DNA of 64,000 nt from Saccharina japonica (taxonomy: Eukaryota; Sar; Phaeophyceae; Laminariales; Laminariaceae), in the NCBI GenBank assembly GCA_008828725.1, contig MEHQ01000974.1, forward strand, positions 220,471 through 284,470. Reading direction: 5' to 3'. Shown here one piece after another: positions 1-9,752 of the stretch (position 1 is its first letter; each line of letters starts with the position of its first letter). Both the position numbers and the translations under genes were made by a program. Under the pieces are notes generated by a model. That model made no database searches. It was given only the letters and a program-made list of their open reading frames with translations, and had not been told where the DNA came from.

Positions 1-268
1 GATGGCTTCTGGTTGGCTGTTCTTTTTCACTTTGTGCCCGCGGACTGTCATTCTGGCAGCACTTCAGACAGCAGCTGCGTGCTCCATCTTGTTCCCACGC
101 CTACCGTTTGTTTTTGTACAGACAGCACTTCAGACAGTAGTTACGCTGTAGTCGGCAAATTCATTGGTAAAGAGTGGGAGGGGGGGGGGGGGACGATGCT
201 GCTGTAGTCGAATGGAGATTGCGGGCGTGTAGTTCAGTTTTGGCACGCATAACATGCTGTAGGGATTT
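1..268. other. No gene recognised; short direct repeat
   Basis: I see no coding signal. A motif reading CAGCACTTCAGACAG occurs near 55 and again near 122, so a short unit is directly repeated. A poly-G run lies at about 180-192. Confidence 0.5.
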
Positions 269-446
269 TAGGTGTACCTCTTCGGACTTGTGTATCCTTT
301 CCCTGCTAAGTGTACGTGTTCTTTAGGATTTCTGATGGCTCTAGCACTTTTGTGAGCCACGGGCCGTGATCTTGCTAGATCAGACTATAGGGATTAGCAA
401 CTGAAACGAGTTTAATGTGAAGAAACAACAACAACAACAACAAACA
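269..446 (+). mobile_element. LINE 3'-terminal fragment with (AAC)n tail
   Basis: This stretch is nearly the same as 58359-58535. It ends in TTTAATGTGAAGAA followed by a short CAA/AAC microsatellite. The same terminal motif ends many other fragments in this window, there followed by (CA)n. That layout, a constant 3' terminus plus a variable simple-repeat tail, is typical of non-LTR retrotransposon 3' ends. No coding part is present, so it is a heavily 5'-truncated copy. Confidence 0.7.
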
Positions 447-451
447 CCCAG

Positions 452-905
452 TCATGTCCGTGCCGATTCTTCATCCTAAAAAGGTACCAGTTCATGTGGT
501 CACAAAACTACGACACAGAGATATACCTCCAGTGCAGTAAGCACAGCAGACAATGCAATGCCATATGTCCATTGTGCTGGATGTCGACGGGTAGAAAGGA
601 AGGTTTAATGTGAAGAACACACACACACTGATGACTGACCACTTTGCAGCGTAGTAATGTCTCTGCTGTGTCATCATAGTTTTGTGACCACAGAAGAACT
701 GGTATCTCTCTAGGATGAAGAATCGGCACATACATACACTGCTGTGTGTGTGCCGGATGTCGACGGGAAGATAGGACGGTTTAATGTGAAGAACAAACAC
801 GGTACGTAGTGAACAGCAGTGTGTGTGTGTGTTCTTCACATTAAACCTTCCTTTCTACCCGTCGACATCCAGCACACCCAGTGTCCGTGCCGATTCATCA
901 GTGAA
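452..905. mobile_element. Cluster of LINE 3'-end pieces in alternating orientation
   Basis: Four pieces of the same LINE 3' terminus are packed here. Bases 452-553 and 820-905 are in minus orientation, and 568-622 and about 650-800 are in plus orientation. The plus pieces end in GGTTTAATGTGAAGAAC plus a CA-rich tail. The minus pieces begin with GTGTGTG and TTCTTCACATTAAACC. Small ORFs across this stretch only reflect the repeats. Confidence 0.65.
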
Positions 906-1036
906 CACACACGAACACAACACGTACCTGAACAACAGGCTTCCCGCTCTGAAATGATGAAGTGATGGGCGGTATCATAGGGGCCGTACTATGTATGTAT
1001 TAATAGTATAATAATTCGTAGCTATGATATAATAAT

Positions 1037-1162
1037 ATTACGGGGGGCCATAGTAAACACTAGTAAATAGGACCTACGGTATACACAAACAACTAAATAT
1101 TTACATATTTACCTAATTTTACCAGCAACTATTTTGTCCTATTTACTACGGTCCTCCGTAAT
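1037..1162. mobile_element. Short inverted-repeat element (MITE-like), copy 1
   Basis: The left arm (1037-1078) starts ATTACGGGGGGCCATAGTAAA and the right arm (about 1132-1162) is its near-complement, ending CCTCCGTAAT. The element is about 126 bp with no coding capacity. Two relatives lie at 1514 and 2055. The flanks are AT-rich, so a target-site duplication cannot be called. Confidence 0.7.
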
Positions 1163-1513
1163 AATAGCGTATTTTCTCATATTTGTTTCCGTTTTTCCCG
1201 TTTATACTTGTTTTCCCCCCTGAATAAGGCACGTAGAGCTTCCATTCGACGCAGGCTACGATAATAGAGATTCGCCATGTAAAACGCGTGTTTTCTGAGG
1301 CTGCTACGCACTCACTTTGAGAGCTCCAAATCGCTCAAAAGCTGAATTTGGTAAAAATGAAAACGCAACCCGATTAACAAATCTCATGGCCTTGGAATAC
1401 ATTAAACACCAAATTGCAAAACGAGAATGACATATTCCGACGAATTTGGGGTAATATAAGGAGCTTTTAATAGGTCATAATATAAGGAGCTTTTAATAGG
1501 TCATTCAGAAATG

Positions 1514-1621
1514 ATTACGGAGGGCCATATAGTAAACAGGACCAATTTGTTTTCGTAAAAATGGTGAAAATATAGGTTTTGTCTATACCATAGGTCCTGT
1601 TTGCCATGTACGGTCTCCCGT
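1514..1621. mobile_element. Short inverted-repeat element (MITE-like), copy 2
   Basis: The left arm reads TTACGGAGGGCCATATAGTA and ends in AACAGGACC. The right arm begins GGTCCTGTTTGCCATG and ends TCTCCCGT, which is the reverse complement of the left arm with few mismatches. It is about 108 bp and belongs to the same family as the copies at 1037 and 2055. Confidence 0.7.
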
Positions 1622-1688
1622 CAAACTAGTTTAGCCAAAACGTGCTACGCGTAACGTACCTCTATTTTATCGTATAGAGTTATTAATA

Positions 1689-1857
1689 GTACAGGACACC
1701 TAATAAAAAAAAGGCTAACAAGAAAGCCAGGCTGATATTCAGAGGAAAATATGAAATTCGGGAGCCGTCGTCTTGAAATTAGTGTAGAAAGCACTCTCCC
1801 TTGAATAAGAAATCCAGCCTGGGCCAGATTTCCTGTTTCTTATTGGGTGTCCTGTAC
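1689..1857. mobile_element. MITE with TA-flanked GTACAGGACACC ends
   Basis: The left end reads GTACAGGACACCTAATAA and the right end is the reverse complement of GTACAGGACACCCAATAAG. Both ends are flanked by TA (1687-1688 and 1858-1859). TA target duplication and short TIRs are the known pattern of Tc1/mariner-type non-autonomous elements. The 169-bp interior has no ORF. Assignment to that superfamily is an inference. Confidence 0.65.
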
Positions 1858-2054
1858 TACTGTATTATAGTGTATAGCACGCGTCATTTCCAGATGTGTT
1901 GGAACCTGTCCGGTAACCACGGACTTGCATTGTGGCGATACTATGACAGCATATATAGACTAGGGTTATAGACGAGGGTTAACTATTAATAACAGGATAT
2001 TCTTGGCATATTATATAATATAATAGCATGCGTGTGATACGTACTACACATACT

Positions 2055-2162
2055 ATTACGGGGAACCGTAGTAAATAAGACCTGCGGTACACCCAAAAAC
2101 CTATATATTTACACTTAAAAAAAAAAAAACATTTGGTCCTACTTACTATGCCCCCCCTCCCC
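2055..2162. mobile_element. Short inverted-repeat element (MITE-like), copy 3
   Basis: The left arm ATTACGGGGAACCGTAGTAA is complemented by the right arm, which begins GGTCCTACTTACTATG and ends in CCCCTCCCCG. An A13 run sits in the middle. It is the third member of the family seen at 1037 and 1514, all within about 1.1 kb. Confidence 0.65.
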
Positions 2163-3410
2163 GAAATATAACAAAATTATGAAAACACCCTTGAAGGAGG
2201 ATAAAGTTAGCTTCGGTCACTTCAGGATAGAGAAAGGGGACAAGTACAGCTTCGGTCCTGCCGTGTGTTGTGATAAATCTGGTATATTTACATATATATG
2301 TACCCGGACTACAGAACATTTTTTCCTTGCAATGCAGTGGCACAACTCGGGCGTAGTGCGGCATGAACCATAGCAGCGGCAGTCAAGTTGCTGGGTCGCT
2401 GGGAGCTCTCGCACTAATCTATCTCATCACCGGCAGCGGACAAAACCAACCGCATCATCGATCGAGCGTTCTCTTGTCACTGCAGCTTCGGGGTCCCAAA
2501 CACAAAAGAAGACGAGAAGGTCGGACACATAACATTGTACTTACAGAGTAGCAGGGAAAGCAGTGTGTGCGGTGTACTTTGTGTTAAATGGGGAGAGTTA
2601 GTTAGAATACTACGTGCCTCGACTGCAGTAAGTGGTAGTAGTAGCGGCTGGCTGACCTGGGTCACGTAGCAAGAGGGTCGATGATGTGCTTTCGCCTCTC
2701 CGTAACAAGGTGTGCTTGCTTGATGGCGTTGCCCCCGATGGCCGTGCTAGCTTGTATGATATGAGAAGGAGATGTCACCACAGAAAATCACAAAAACGCG
2801 GCGGGTCGGCTTCGATCACCGAGCGAGCCGCGGGAAGGGGAGACTACAATAAATACGGCCTTCTCGCAGCAAGATTTATTTATTATGGATGATGGTTGGT
2901 TTGATTTGTCGGTTGTGTACGTATGGTGTATGGCAGTAGCGAGCAGGGGCATCTCAACATCTAAACGAACAGCGCCGTTGTTGTGGTCTCATATAAAATA
3001 TACACTCTGGTACAGCGTTTATACGTACATCTATTAAATTGGAGTACATAATATACTGCTGTATACGAAAACCAGTGTTCCAAAACCTGCACACCCGGTC
3101 CATTACAAGCCAGATTGAAGTATCACGCACACTGGTTGCAAAGATGATGAGGAAATGGTAAACTTTCGATCTTCACAGATAGGTATACGTAATAGATAGG
3201 TGTTCTTCCGTTACCGTTTTACCGATATACACCTACTACATAAATATTTATAAAGAGTAGAAAGCAAGTGTAACAAATCGTTCGGGTGTACGTATCGGGT
3301 AACGTTTTGGGCGCACTGCATATCATTTCTTATTTTTTATAATGTCGTGTCCCTCTTGTGTCAACACGAACATGAATCAAGAAGTAACCCACACCACACC
3401 GCACAATTTG
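2163..3410. other. No gene recognised
   Basis: Only short ORFs without recognisable domains are present. The composition is moderately AT-rich. I find no repeat unit matching the rest of the window. Confidence 0.5.
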
Positions 3411-3595
3411 ACGAGGGAAGACAGCACAGAGTGCTGAAATATCATCGCGATGAAAATGCAAGGCAAGCACCGTAGTAAGTAGTGGAGGAGGAGGGAGAAG
3501 AGCCTACGTTGTGACCCCGGGTCCAAGTTACGACCAGGGAGGAGAGAGAAAGGAAGGGCGAAAATAATAAATGGGATGGAAAAAAAAAATAATTA
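3411..3595 (+). mobile_element. SINE-A body and A-rich tail
   Basis: This matches the body of the tRNA-derived SINE seen complete at 21788 and 22170. Shared blocks are GACGAGGGAAGA, CAAGGCAAG..CCGTAGT, GGAGGAGGGAGA..AGAGCCTAC and GTGACCCCGG. It ends with AATAAATGGGATGG and an A-run, the usual tail of the family. The tRNA-like head is missing. Confidence 0.75.
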
Positions 3596-4245
3596 TTATT
3601 AAGAAAAAACATTGATATTAGTAATAGCTCAAGTAGTTAATATACAAATTTCATCCACACCTCCTCTTCCCCGCCATAATATGTGTGTGTATCAAATTGG
3701 TTTGTGTGGGCATCGGCAGTTTTTCTGCTCTTCCGGTCGGGGATCTTCTCTTGCGTGCTCTTGGCCGCGGGGTGTCCCTCTGTCTGTGTTGCGAAATTAT
3801 TGTAATGCCACTAACCCCCCGTACCAAGTACTTATAATAGTATTTTAAAACTATTAATAGTTCATAACTTGAAATATTAATATACGTGGTATATACGAGT
3901 TAATATGTTAATATACCTACATGTGGTACGAGTACGATATAAACTATAAATAGTATTTCTTCCTGGTGCTCCAATATATTCCGCTACGTATCATTCTCGT
4001 AATAACCAAACATCATAATCGTATGATATACCAGTACACATACATGATAAATCAGTTGATAGTAATGCCTCTTTTACTAAAAACAAAATCGAACGTTTCA
4101 TACGAAAGTATGAAATATGTTTCATACGAAATTATGAAAAATCTTAATCAACCATCATTTTTTCGTTTTATTGCGACCTTATATTCTCGTTATCATTGCG
4201 CTCGTACGTAACTACGTCGTACTTTTATATATATATATATATATA
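3596..4245. other. AT-rich stretch, no gene recognised
   Basis: The region is AT-rich with repeated tracts such as CATACGAAA..ATGAAA near 4098-4140 and a (TA)n run at about 4226-4248. No domain is recognisable in the short ORFs. Confidence 0.5.
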
Positions 4246-4345
4246 TATTTATTTTTCCATCCCGTTTATTATCTTCGCCCTTCTTTTCTCTCTCCCTCTT
4301 TAGTCGTAACTCAGATCCGGGGTCACTGGTTCCAGCGACACCCAG
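4246..4345 (-). mobile_element. SINE-A 3' tail fragment
   Basis: Read on the minus strand, the piece contains the GTGACCCCGG..CTGAGTTACGACT block, then a GGGAGAGAG run, then AATAAACGGGATGG and an A-rich end. This is the 3' part of SINE-A. It abuts the fold-back element at 4365. Confidence 0.65.
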
Positions 4346-4364
4346 AAGATTCCTTCTTCGCAAT

Positions 4365-4641
4365 TTTGCACTTTGGTTTTTGAGAGTTGGAAAACGAAAT
4401 TTGGCATGGTTGTGCGTCATGACAAGATGAAAAAACTGACCGCTGGTATTTTTTTATTTGTTTGTTTTTTGGTTCTTGAGATACATTTTTCTGTTTTTTC
4501 TGGATTTTTCGGCAACTTTAACCCTCCCTAATTCACCAAAAAAATAAGAAAAAAAAAGACCAAGGGTCAGTTTTTTTATCTTCTTATGATGCACCACCAT
4601 GCCAAAGTTTGTTTTCCAACTCTCAAAAACCAAAGTGCAAA
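4365..4641. mobile_element. Long fold-back element with ~82-bp inverted arms
   Basis: The left arm (4365-4446) begins TTTGCACTTTGGTTTTTGAG. The right arm (4560-4641) is its reverse complement over about 82 bases with only a handful of mismatches. The spacer of about 113 bp is T-rich and non-coding. A transcript could form a very long hairpin. Confidence 0.8.
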
Positions 4642-4866
4642 CATGATTCCCGTGAAAGTACTCGTAAATAGTTCCCGGTTCATGTTAAAGTCTAGTACTT
4701 TGGAAGGCGGTGAATAAAACAGCCTTGCATGTTTCGCAGAACAAACCAAATGTCACAAAAATCTTCCCCGTGCTGATACGATCATGTCAACACTTCTAGT
4801 GTCGAATTATTCGACGTATTGGCCGATTTATGGCCTAAATACGAATTTATATGAATTTTAGTATGG

Positions 4867-5128
4867 TGTTATGGTACTGCTGGCATGATGTGGAAACGTT
4901 TGGTAAATACCTGGTATCAGGTATAAGAATCGTATTGGTAGTACTTGGAAGGCGGTATCTTAGGTGGGAACCAGGGATGGTTCCCGATGGCTTTTAGCCA
5001 TCTCACCGGCCTTCTCAGTCGTTCATCACGGATAACGAAACTAAGCTGCTCTTCTTCTATCTCTAAGCAAACAACACACGTGAGTACCAACGAGTACCCG
5101 TTCCATAGGCTGACCTGGCTAGGGATAC
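4867..5128 (+). mobile_element. Solo LTR of the Ty3-type element
   Basis: This 262-bp unit matches, in opposite orientation, the LTRs at 27403-27660, 39917-40174 and 18488-18755. It starts TGTTATGGTACTGC and ends near AGGGATAC. Shared internal blocks include GATGTGGAAACG, ACCTGGTA..CAGGTATA, TCTATCTCTAAGCAAAC and CACGTGAGTACCAACGAGTA. No internal retrotransposon sequence adjoins it, which suggests LTR-LTR recombination. No target duplication is visible. Confidence 0.85.
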
Positions 5129-5157
5129 CCTGTCCTCTTATACCTAGCTTTATCACA

Positions 5158-5312
5158 CTTGGCGTCGTCGGCAGGACATGAGTTGCTGGCCGTGAGTTCG
5201 AATCTCACCTCCACCATGAAAATACTTTTTAAAGAAAAGTGAATTTCCTCATGTCAAGAACCTGAGAAATACTCTCTCTGGGTCCCCATAACATTGGAAC
5301 CGCGAGGCCAAT
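5158..5312 (+). mobile_element. SINE-B body with tRNA-like T-arm
   Basis: GGCAGGACATG is followed by GTGAGTTCGAATCTCAC, a perfect T-arm (5-bp stem, 7-base loop) that also fits the pol III B box. The body continues ATGAAAATACTTTTTAAAGA and ends near GGAACCGCG. The same order appears reversed at 26365-26700. It is a retroposon rather than a tRNA gene because the rest of the cloverleaf is absent. Confidence 0.7.
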
Positions 5313-5373
5313 TGGCTTTGACACGACGGCCCGTATATCCGGTCTGTCCTGAATATCCCGCCGGTCCAGGGGG

Positions 5374-5490
5374 GGAGAGTGTTATAAGGCTTAGTTCGGG
5401 TAGGCGATTGGTTAACCTTTTACCAGTAGCCCAACAGACTAACGCCTTAACAAATGGCGTCGTCGGCAGGACATGGGCAGTCTCAACCCC
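5374..5490 (+). mobile_element. SINE-B head fragment downstream of a SINE-B body
   Basis: The block starts GTGTTATAAGGCTTAGTTCG, continues GGTTAACCTTTTACCAGTAG and reaches GTCGGCAGGACATGG. It lies just 3' of the previous SINE-B body. The minus-strand copy at 26365-26700 has the same body-then-head order, so the head appears twice per unit or the SINE is a dimer. Confidence 0.65.
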
Positions 5491-5692
5491 TATACAACAA
5501 CGCCTCCGGAAGTAATATGAAAAATGCCCATATCTCGCGAACTACAACTCACAACTCGTACGCCAAAAATCTCTTCAGCGATGTGTTCCCCTTGTTCATG
5601 CGGGCATGTGGATATCTTTAGTATTGAAAATATCAACGTATTCCGTTTTTTATTGCCCGAAGGTGGAATCTCACGCTTGTCGCTGGAACCAG

Positions 5693-5943
5693 ATCGTAAG
5701 TAGACTCTTTTCTCCCCCCTCCCCGCTACGGTACGTGTCTTGTATTTTTTATCGCGAGAAGACTTCAACACTTTCTTCCCCGTCGGATTCCGCCTACCCA
5801 CGCCACGAAGAAGGCGCTCTCAGCAATTGGTTCCTTTTTATTTTTTTAAATAAAGTTAAAATCTCACCACGCGGTGGGATTCGAACTTTTGGGTACCAAT
5901 GCCTGTAGTCTTTGAAGCTGACCACTGGTCTACCGGGGCGACC
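5693..5943 (-). mobile_element. SINE-A with tRNA-like head
   Basis: Read on the minus strand it starts GGTCGCCCCGGTAGACCAGT, close to an A box. It then has AGTTCGAATCCCACC, a B-box-like T-arm. The SINE-A body follows (GGCGTGGGTAGG, GGGGAAGAAAGT, CTCGCGATAAAAAATAC). The 3' tail is truncated. The same head is seen at 21788, 22170 and 47039. Confidence 0.75.
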
Positions 5944-6204
5944 TGCCTGTCTGTTATCTTTGCTGAAATACTCGTATTTATATATATTTTTAGAGTATAC
6001 GAAGTTGTGGTAAATTATGAAATTTCTTCTCAAAAGCATGTCATTCGGAGCCTTATGTTAAGCTGCCCCTTTGTTTCCTTTCCCCCCCGCCGTCTTATGT
6101 GTGCTGGTGGCTTCCTCTTCTTCGTGTTGCTTCGCCCGTGCAGCAGTTTGTTAGTATGTGTTCCTCTTGGGCACGTATTATATGTATGCTTTTAGTTTAC
6201 AGCA

Positions 6205-9108
6205 TGCGCACTGATGGACGCCAATGCGCGGACGGGAGAGAGGGTGGATGGAGAGGACGAACGTATCATGGGCGAGCACGGGCGTGATAAGCTGAACGAC
6301 AATGGCAGGCTACTGCTGACCTTCGCAACGGACAACAGACTAGCAATCACGAACACCTTCTTCCCCACACGTAAGGGTGGGATATGGCACACATACAACG
6401 GCGTATCGGGGACGAATGCCGGCGCATCGATTACATCCTCACGCGACAGGCACACCGCGGCCGAGTGTCCAACGTAGTCGTCATTCCCCAACCAGTACGC
6501 CCAGTAAAGGCGGGCTCAGACCACAACATGGTGGTAGCCACCGTCGACCTCGGTGGCAGACTCGCCCACAACCGAGCAGTGCGGACCAAACCGAAACAGC
6601 AGCAGTTCAGCCGACAGGAATTGCAGGTCGAAACAGCACGACGGGCGGTGAGCGAGCGGTTCATCCACAACCTCGATCAACAACCAGGTGAGCCAGCGAC
6701 CACCACAGCGGGGATGGCGACGTTGTTTACCAATGCCCTCCTCGACGCGGCGCAGACAGTACTACCCGAGGAACCGCGGAGACGACGCACGCAGGAGTGG
6801 TGTGAGACCCCAGTGACGAGAGCTGCTTTTGAGGAGGCCCTTGCCAAGCGGCGGGAAGCGCGCCGCGCGATAAGGGGCAATTGAACCACAGCGACATGGA
6901 GGATCCTCAAAGCAGCATGTAAGGGAGTGACCGCAGCAGTCGAAACGGGCATCTATGCCCACCTCGACAGGTACGTGGCGGAGCTCGAAGCGGTCTACAA
7001 GGACCGCGACATGAGAGGGCTGTACAAACACCTTAAGAGATCAGTGGGCCTCAGCGGGAGACAAGCGGGGGGACAGCAGTTCGTCACGGACGAGAATGGC
7101 GTGCTGCTCCGGAGCAAGGAAGACATCCTCCAGCGGTGGGCGGGATTCTTCGGCACCCTCCTCAACACCAAGTCCCCCACCCTGAACCCAGACATCGCCG
7201 AAAAAGTGACGCAACGACCAGCGACGCGAGCCACCCGACGGTTGGGAGCGGCGCCAGACCTCGAGGAGGTGGAACGGGCAACGAAAGGCCTGCAGAACTG
7301 GAAGGCACCCGGCCATGACTCCCTCCCTGCCGAGTTGCTCAAGATCGATGACGACGAACCCGTCGTCCTGGAGCGCCTTCATGCCATCCTTGTCGACGTG
7401 TGGAACGGAGGAGAGATCCCGCAAGAGTGGAAGGATGCAACCATCAAAGTGCTGTACAAGAAGGGCGACCGGTCCAACTGCAACAACTTCAGGGGGATCT
7501 CGCTACTATCGCACGTAGGCAAAGTCCCCGCCAAACTCATCACCAACCGCCTAAGCGCCTTCTGCGAAGCCAGCAACATCCTCCCGGAGGAACAGTGCGG
7601 CTTCCGACCTGGTCGATCCACAGTATGCATGCTGTTCGTCGTGCGCCGACTCCAGGAACTAGGGCGGAGAAGGAGAATACCGCTCTACATGTGCTTCGTC
7701 GACCTACAGAAGGCCTATGACTCGGTGGACCGAGAGCTGCTATGGAAGGTGTGGCCAGGGCCGGGATTCCTGCGGAGATGGTCGCCGTCATCCGCCAATT
7801 CCACGACGGAATGCGGGCCCGGGTGCGCATGGACGATGGAGAACTGCGCGAACTGGTTCTTGGTCACGCAGGGCTTGCGACAAGGGTGTGGCTGTCCCCA
7901 CTGCTGTTCAACGTTTTCTTCGCCGCGGCCCTAGAGGCCGTTTCGTACGATTCAGCGAGGACGATGGTATCATGCAGAACCTAGTGTTCCTGAAGGAGGA
8001 GACGGGAGCGGGGACGGACACCACTCGACCGCGTACGGAGCCGGTGTGGGGGATGCGTATGCCGATGACGCCGGCGTTGTATCGAGGTCCGCCGACGGAC
8101 TGGCGAGGATGAGACCATTATCGTGCAGGTGTTTGGGGAGTTCGGGCTGACGGTGTCGGAGAAGAAGACGGAGACTCTCCTGATGCGCGTAAAGGAAAGC
8201 AGCCAACACCGCCCCCGCCGCCGCTGATCATCGAAGCAGCGGGGCAGAAATACACCCAAACCCACGAGTTCCGGTACCTTGGCGGCCTCGTCAACGAACA
8301 TGGCGACCTCACCCGGGAGATCAACTTCAGGAGCAGAGCAGCGTCGGCGTGCGTCAGGAGGTATGGCCCGGAGCTCTTCGATAGGCCGGGAGCACCGTTT
8401 CGACTCAAGGCCCGCCTGCTTCAAGCGGAGGCGATGGAGGCACTGCTGTACGGTTGCATGACATGGGCCCCACGTCGCGACCACTACCGACTGCTGCGGA
8501 CGATACACCACCGGCTGCTGCTGCGAGTTATTGGGTACCAGCGCAAGCAAGGCACCTACCGGCAGCTGTCCTACGCCCAGGCCCTGAAGAGGGTCGGGTG
8601 CCAGAGCGTGGAAGCCACTGTCCGGCAACGGCGCCTACTGTTCGCGGGGGCCGTGGCAAGGCAGCCAGACGGGCGACTCCCGAAACGACTGATGTTCGGG
8701 GAGCTGGTGGGGGGGAAGGACCCGGGCGCGGGGTGCCCGGAGCGGAACTGGCAGACGTGCCTGAAGGACGACTTCAAAGCGTTCGGAGCTACGCACGGCT
8801 CTACGGACGACCAGAGACGTGTCTTCGGAATCCCGAATTCAGTTTGGGCGGAAGCAGCGAAGGTGAAGGGAGGAAGGCAGTGGTACAAGGGAGTGCTGCA
8901 GGGAGCTGAGAGGTTTATGACCTCCTGGCACAAGGAAGAAGAGGAGGCTAGCCGGAAACGAGCGACCGAGCGAGAAAAAGAGCGCAGCAACAACAAAGAG
9001 ACACCAAGAACCAACGGGACGGGAGGGGTGCGGAAGAAGGGCGAATCGGCGAGGGAAGGAAACAAGCGAGAAATGGCGGACCGAGTAGCGCGATATGTGC
9101 CGGATTGA
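6205..9108 (+). pseudogene. LINE endonuclease / reverse transcriptase, broken
   Basis: The protein would nick target DNA and reverse-transcribe the LINE RNA. The end of an APE endonuclease is visible: DANARTG near 6214, RIDYILTR near 6440 and SDHNMVVATV near 6520. RT motifs follow: NFRGISLLS (~7485), CGFRPGRST (~7600), [13 protein letters not shown] with the catalytic Asp (~7697), GLRQGC and SPLLFNVFF of motif B (~7872-7920), and YADD (~8058). The C-terminal part, with YGCMTWAP and a basic tail, ends at 9108. It is not functional: a frameshift lies near 6410, an in-frame TGA at 6882-6884, frame changes near 7745, 7850 and 7885, and another between the YADD block and 8434. High GC contrasts with the AT-rich flanks. 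Clade is uncertain; the motif spacing is RTE/Jockey-like. Confidence 0.85.
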
Positions 9109-9751
9109 CTGTCCTGGACTGTTTGTTTGTTTGTTTGTTTGTTTTGTTGTTTTTCCCCCTCCCCCCCACCGCCGCACCATTGCACCACCCCCTCGGGATG
9201 ACGTGTCAATGTGTTGTCTCTGCGGTCTTGTCTGTGTGAGTGTTTGCTTGTACTTTTGACTTGTCTCTTTGTCTTTGTCTTCGTCTTTTTCCCTTCGTTG
9301 CTTTTGACCTTTTGCAGTTACACTGCTCGCAGGCCGGGGGTACATCAGTCACACGGGACCATAGTTCCCTTCCCCCGTATCATGTCTGCGTTTATAATCG
9401 GGGTGGAGGACTCGATTTGTTTGCCTGACCGGTGTGAACCCGGCACGGAACACCCCGGCATTATAGGGGCACCAAGATAGAATCAGGGGGCGTGTACCCC
9501 CGATTGGTGATGTTGACTTTTCCATTTTTATTTTTACCTTCACATAGCGTGTAGAGGGGAGCGGAGGGCTCCAGACTATCTGTTTTTGACTGGCTTTGAT
9601 CGCTTTGCGGACCCTTCGGGTTCCACTTTTATTTCAGTATACCTTTTTTGGGTAAGTTAGCCTGTGACCACGGGAATCGACCGTGTCAAGTGTTGGATTA
9701 GTACGGACAGATGGAGGTACTGGATAGAGAGACCGGCACGGTTTTTTAATG
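9109..9751 (+). other. LINE 3' untranslated region
   Basis: This is non-coding sequence between the last LINE codon and the microsatellite. It holds a (GTTT)n tract at about 9120-9145 and a stretch rich in TCTTTGTCTT. The end, GGTTTTTTAATG, resembles the family 3' terminus. Confidence 0.65.
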
Positions 9752-9752
9752 N
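9752..9752. other. Single ambiguous base (assembly join)
   Basis: An N sits exactly between the LINE 3' end and the first ACAT unit, so the junction and the true tract length are not fully resolved. Confidence 0.9.

Larger units (their letters stand above)
6205..9751 (+). mobile_element. APE-type LINE, 5'-truncated
   Basis: The element runs from inside the endonuclease domain through RT and C-terminal region to a 3' UTR ending CGGTTTTTTAATG at 9751, directly before an N and the (ACAT)n tract. The terminal motif matches the GGTTTAATG that ends the other LINE copies here (for example 598, 772, 59585). The 5' end, including any ORF1, is missing. Confidence 0.85.
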
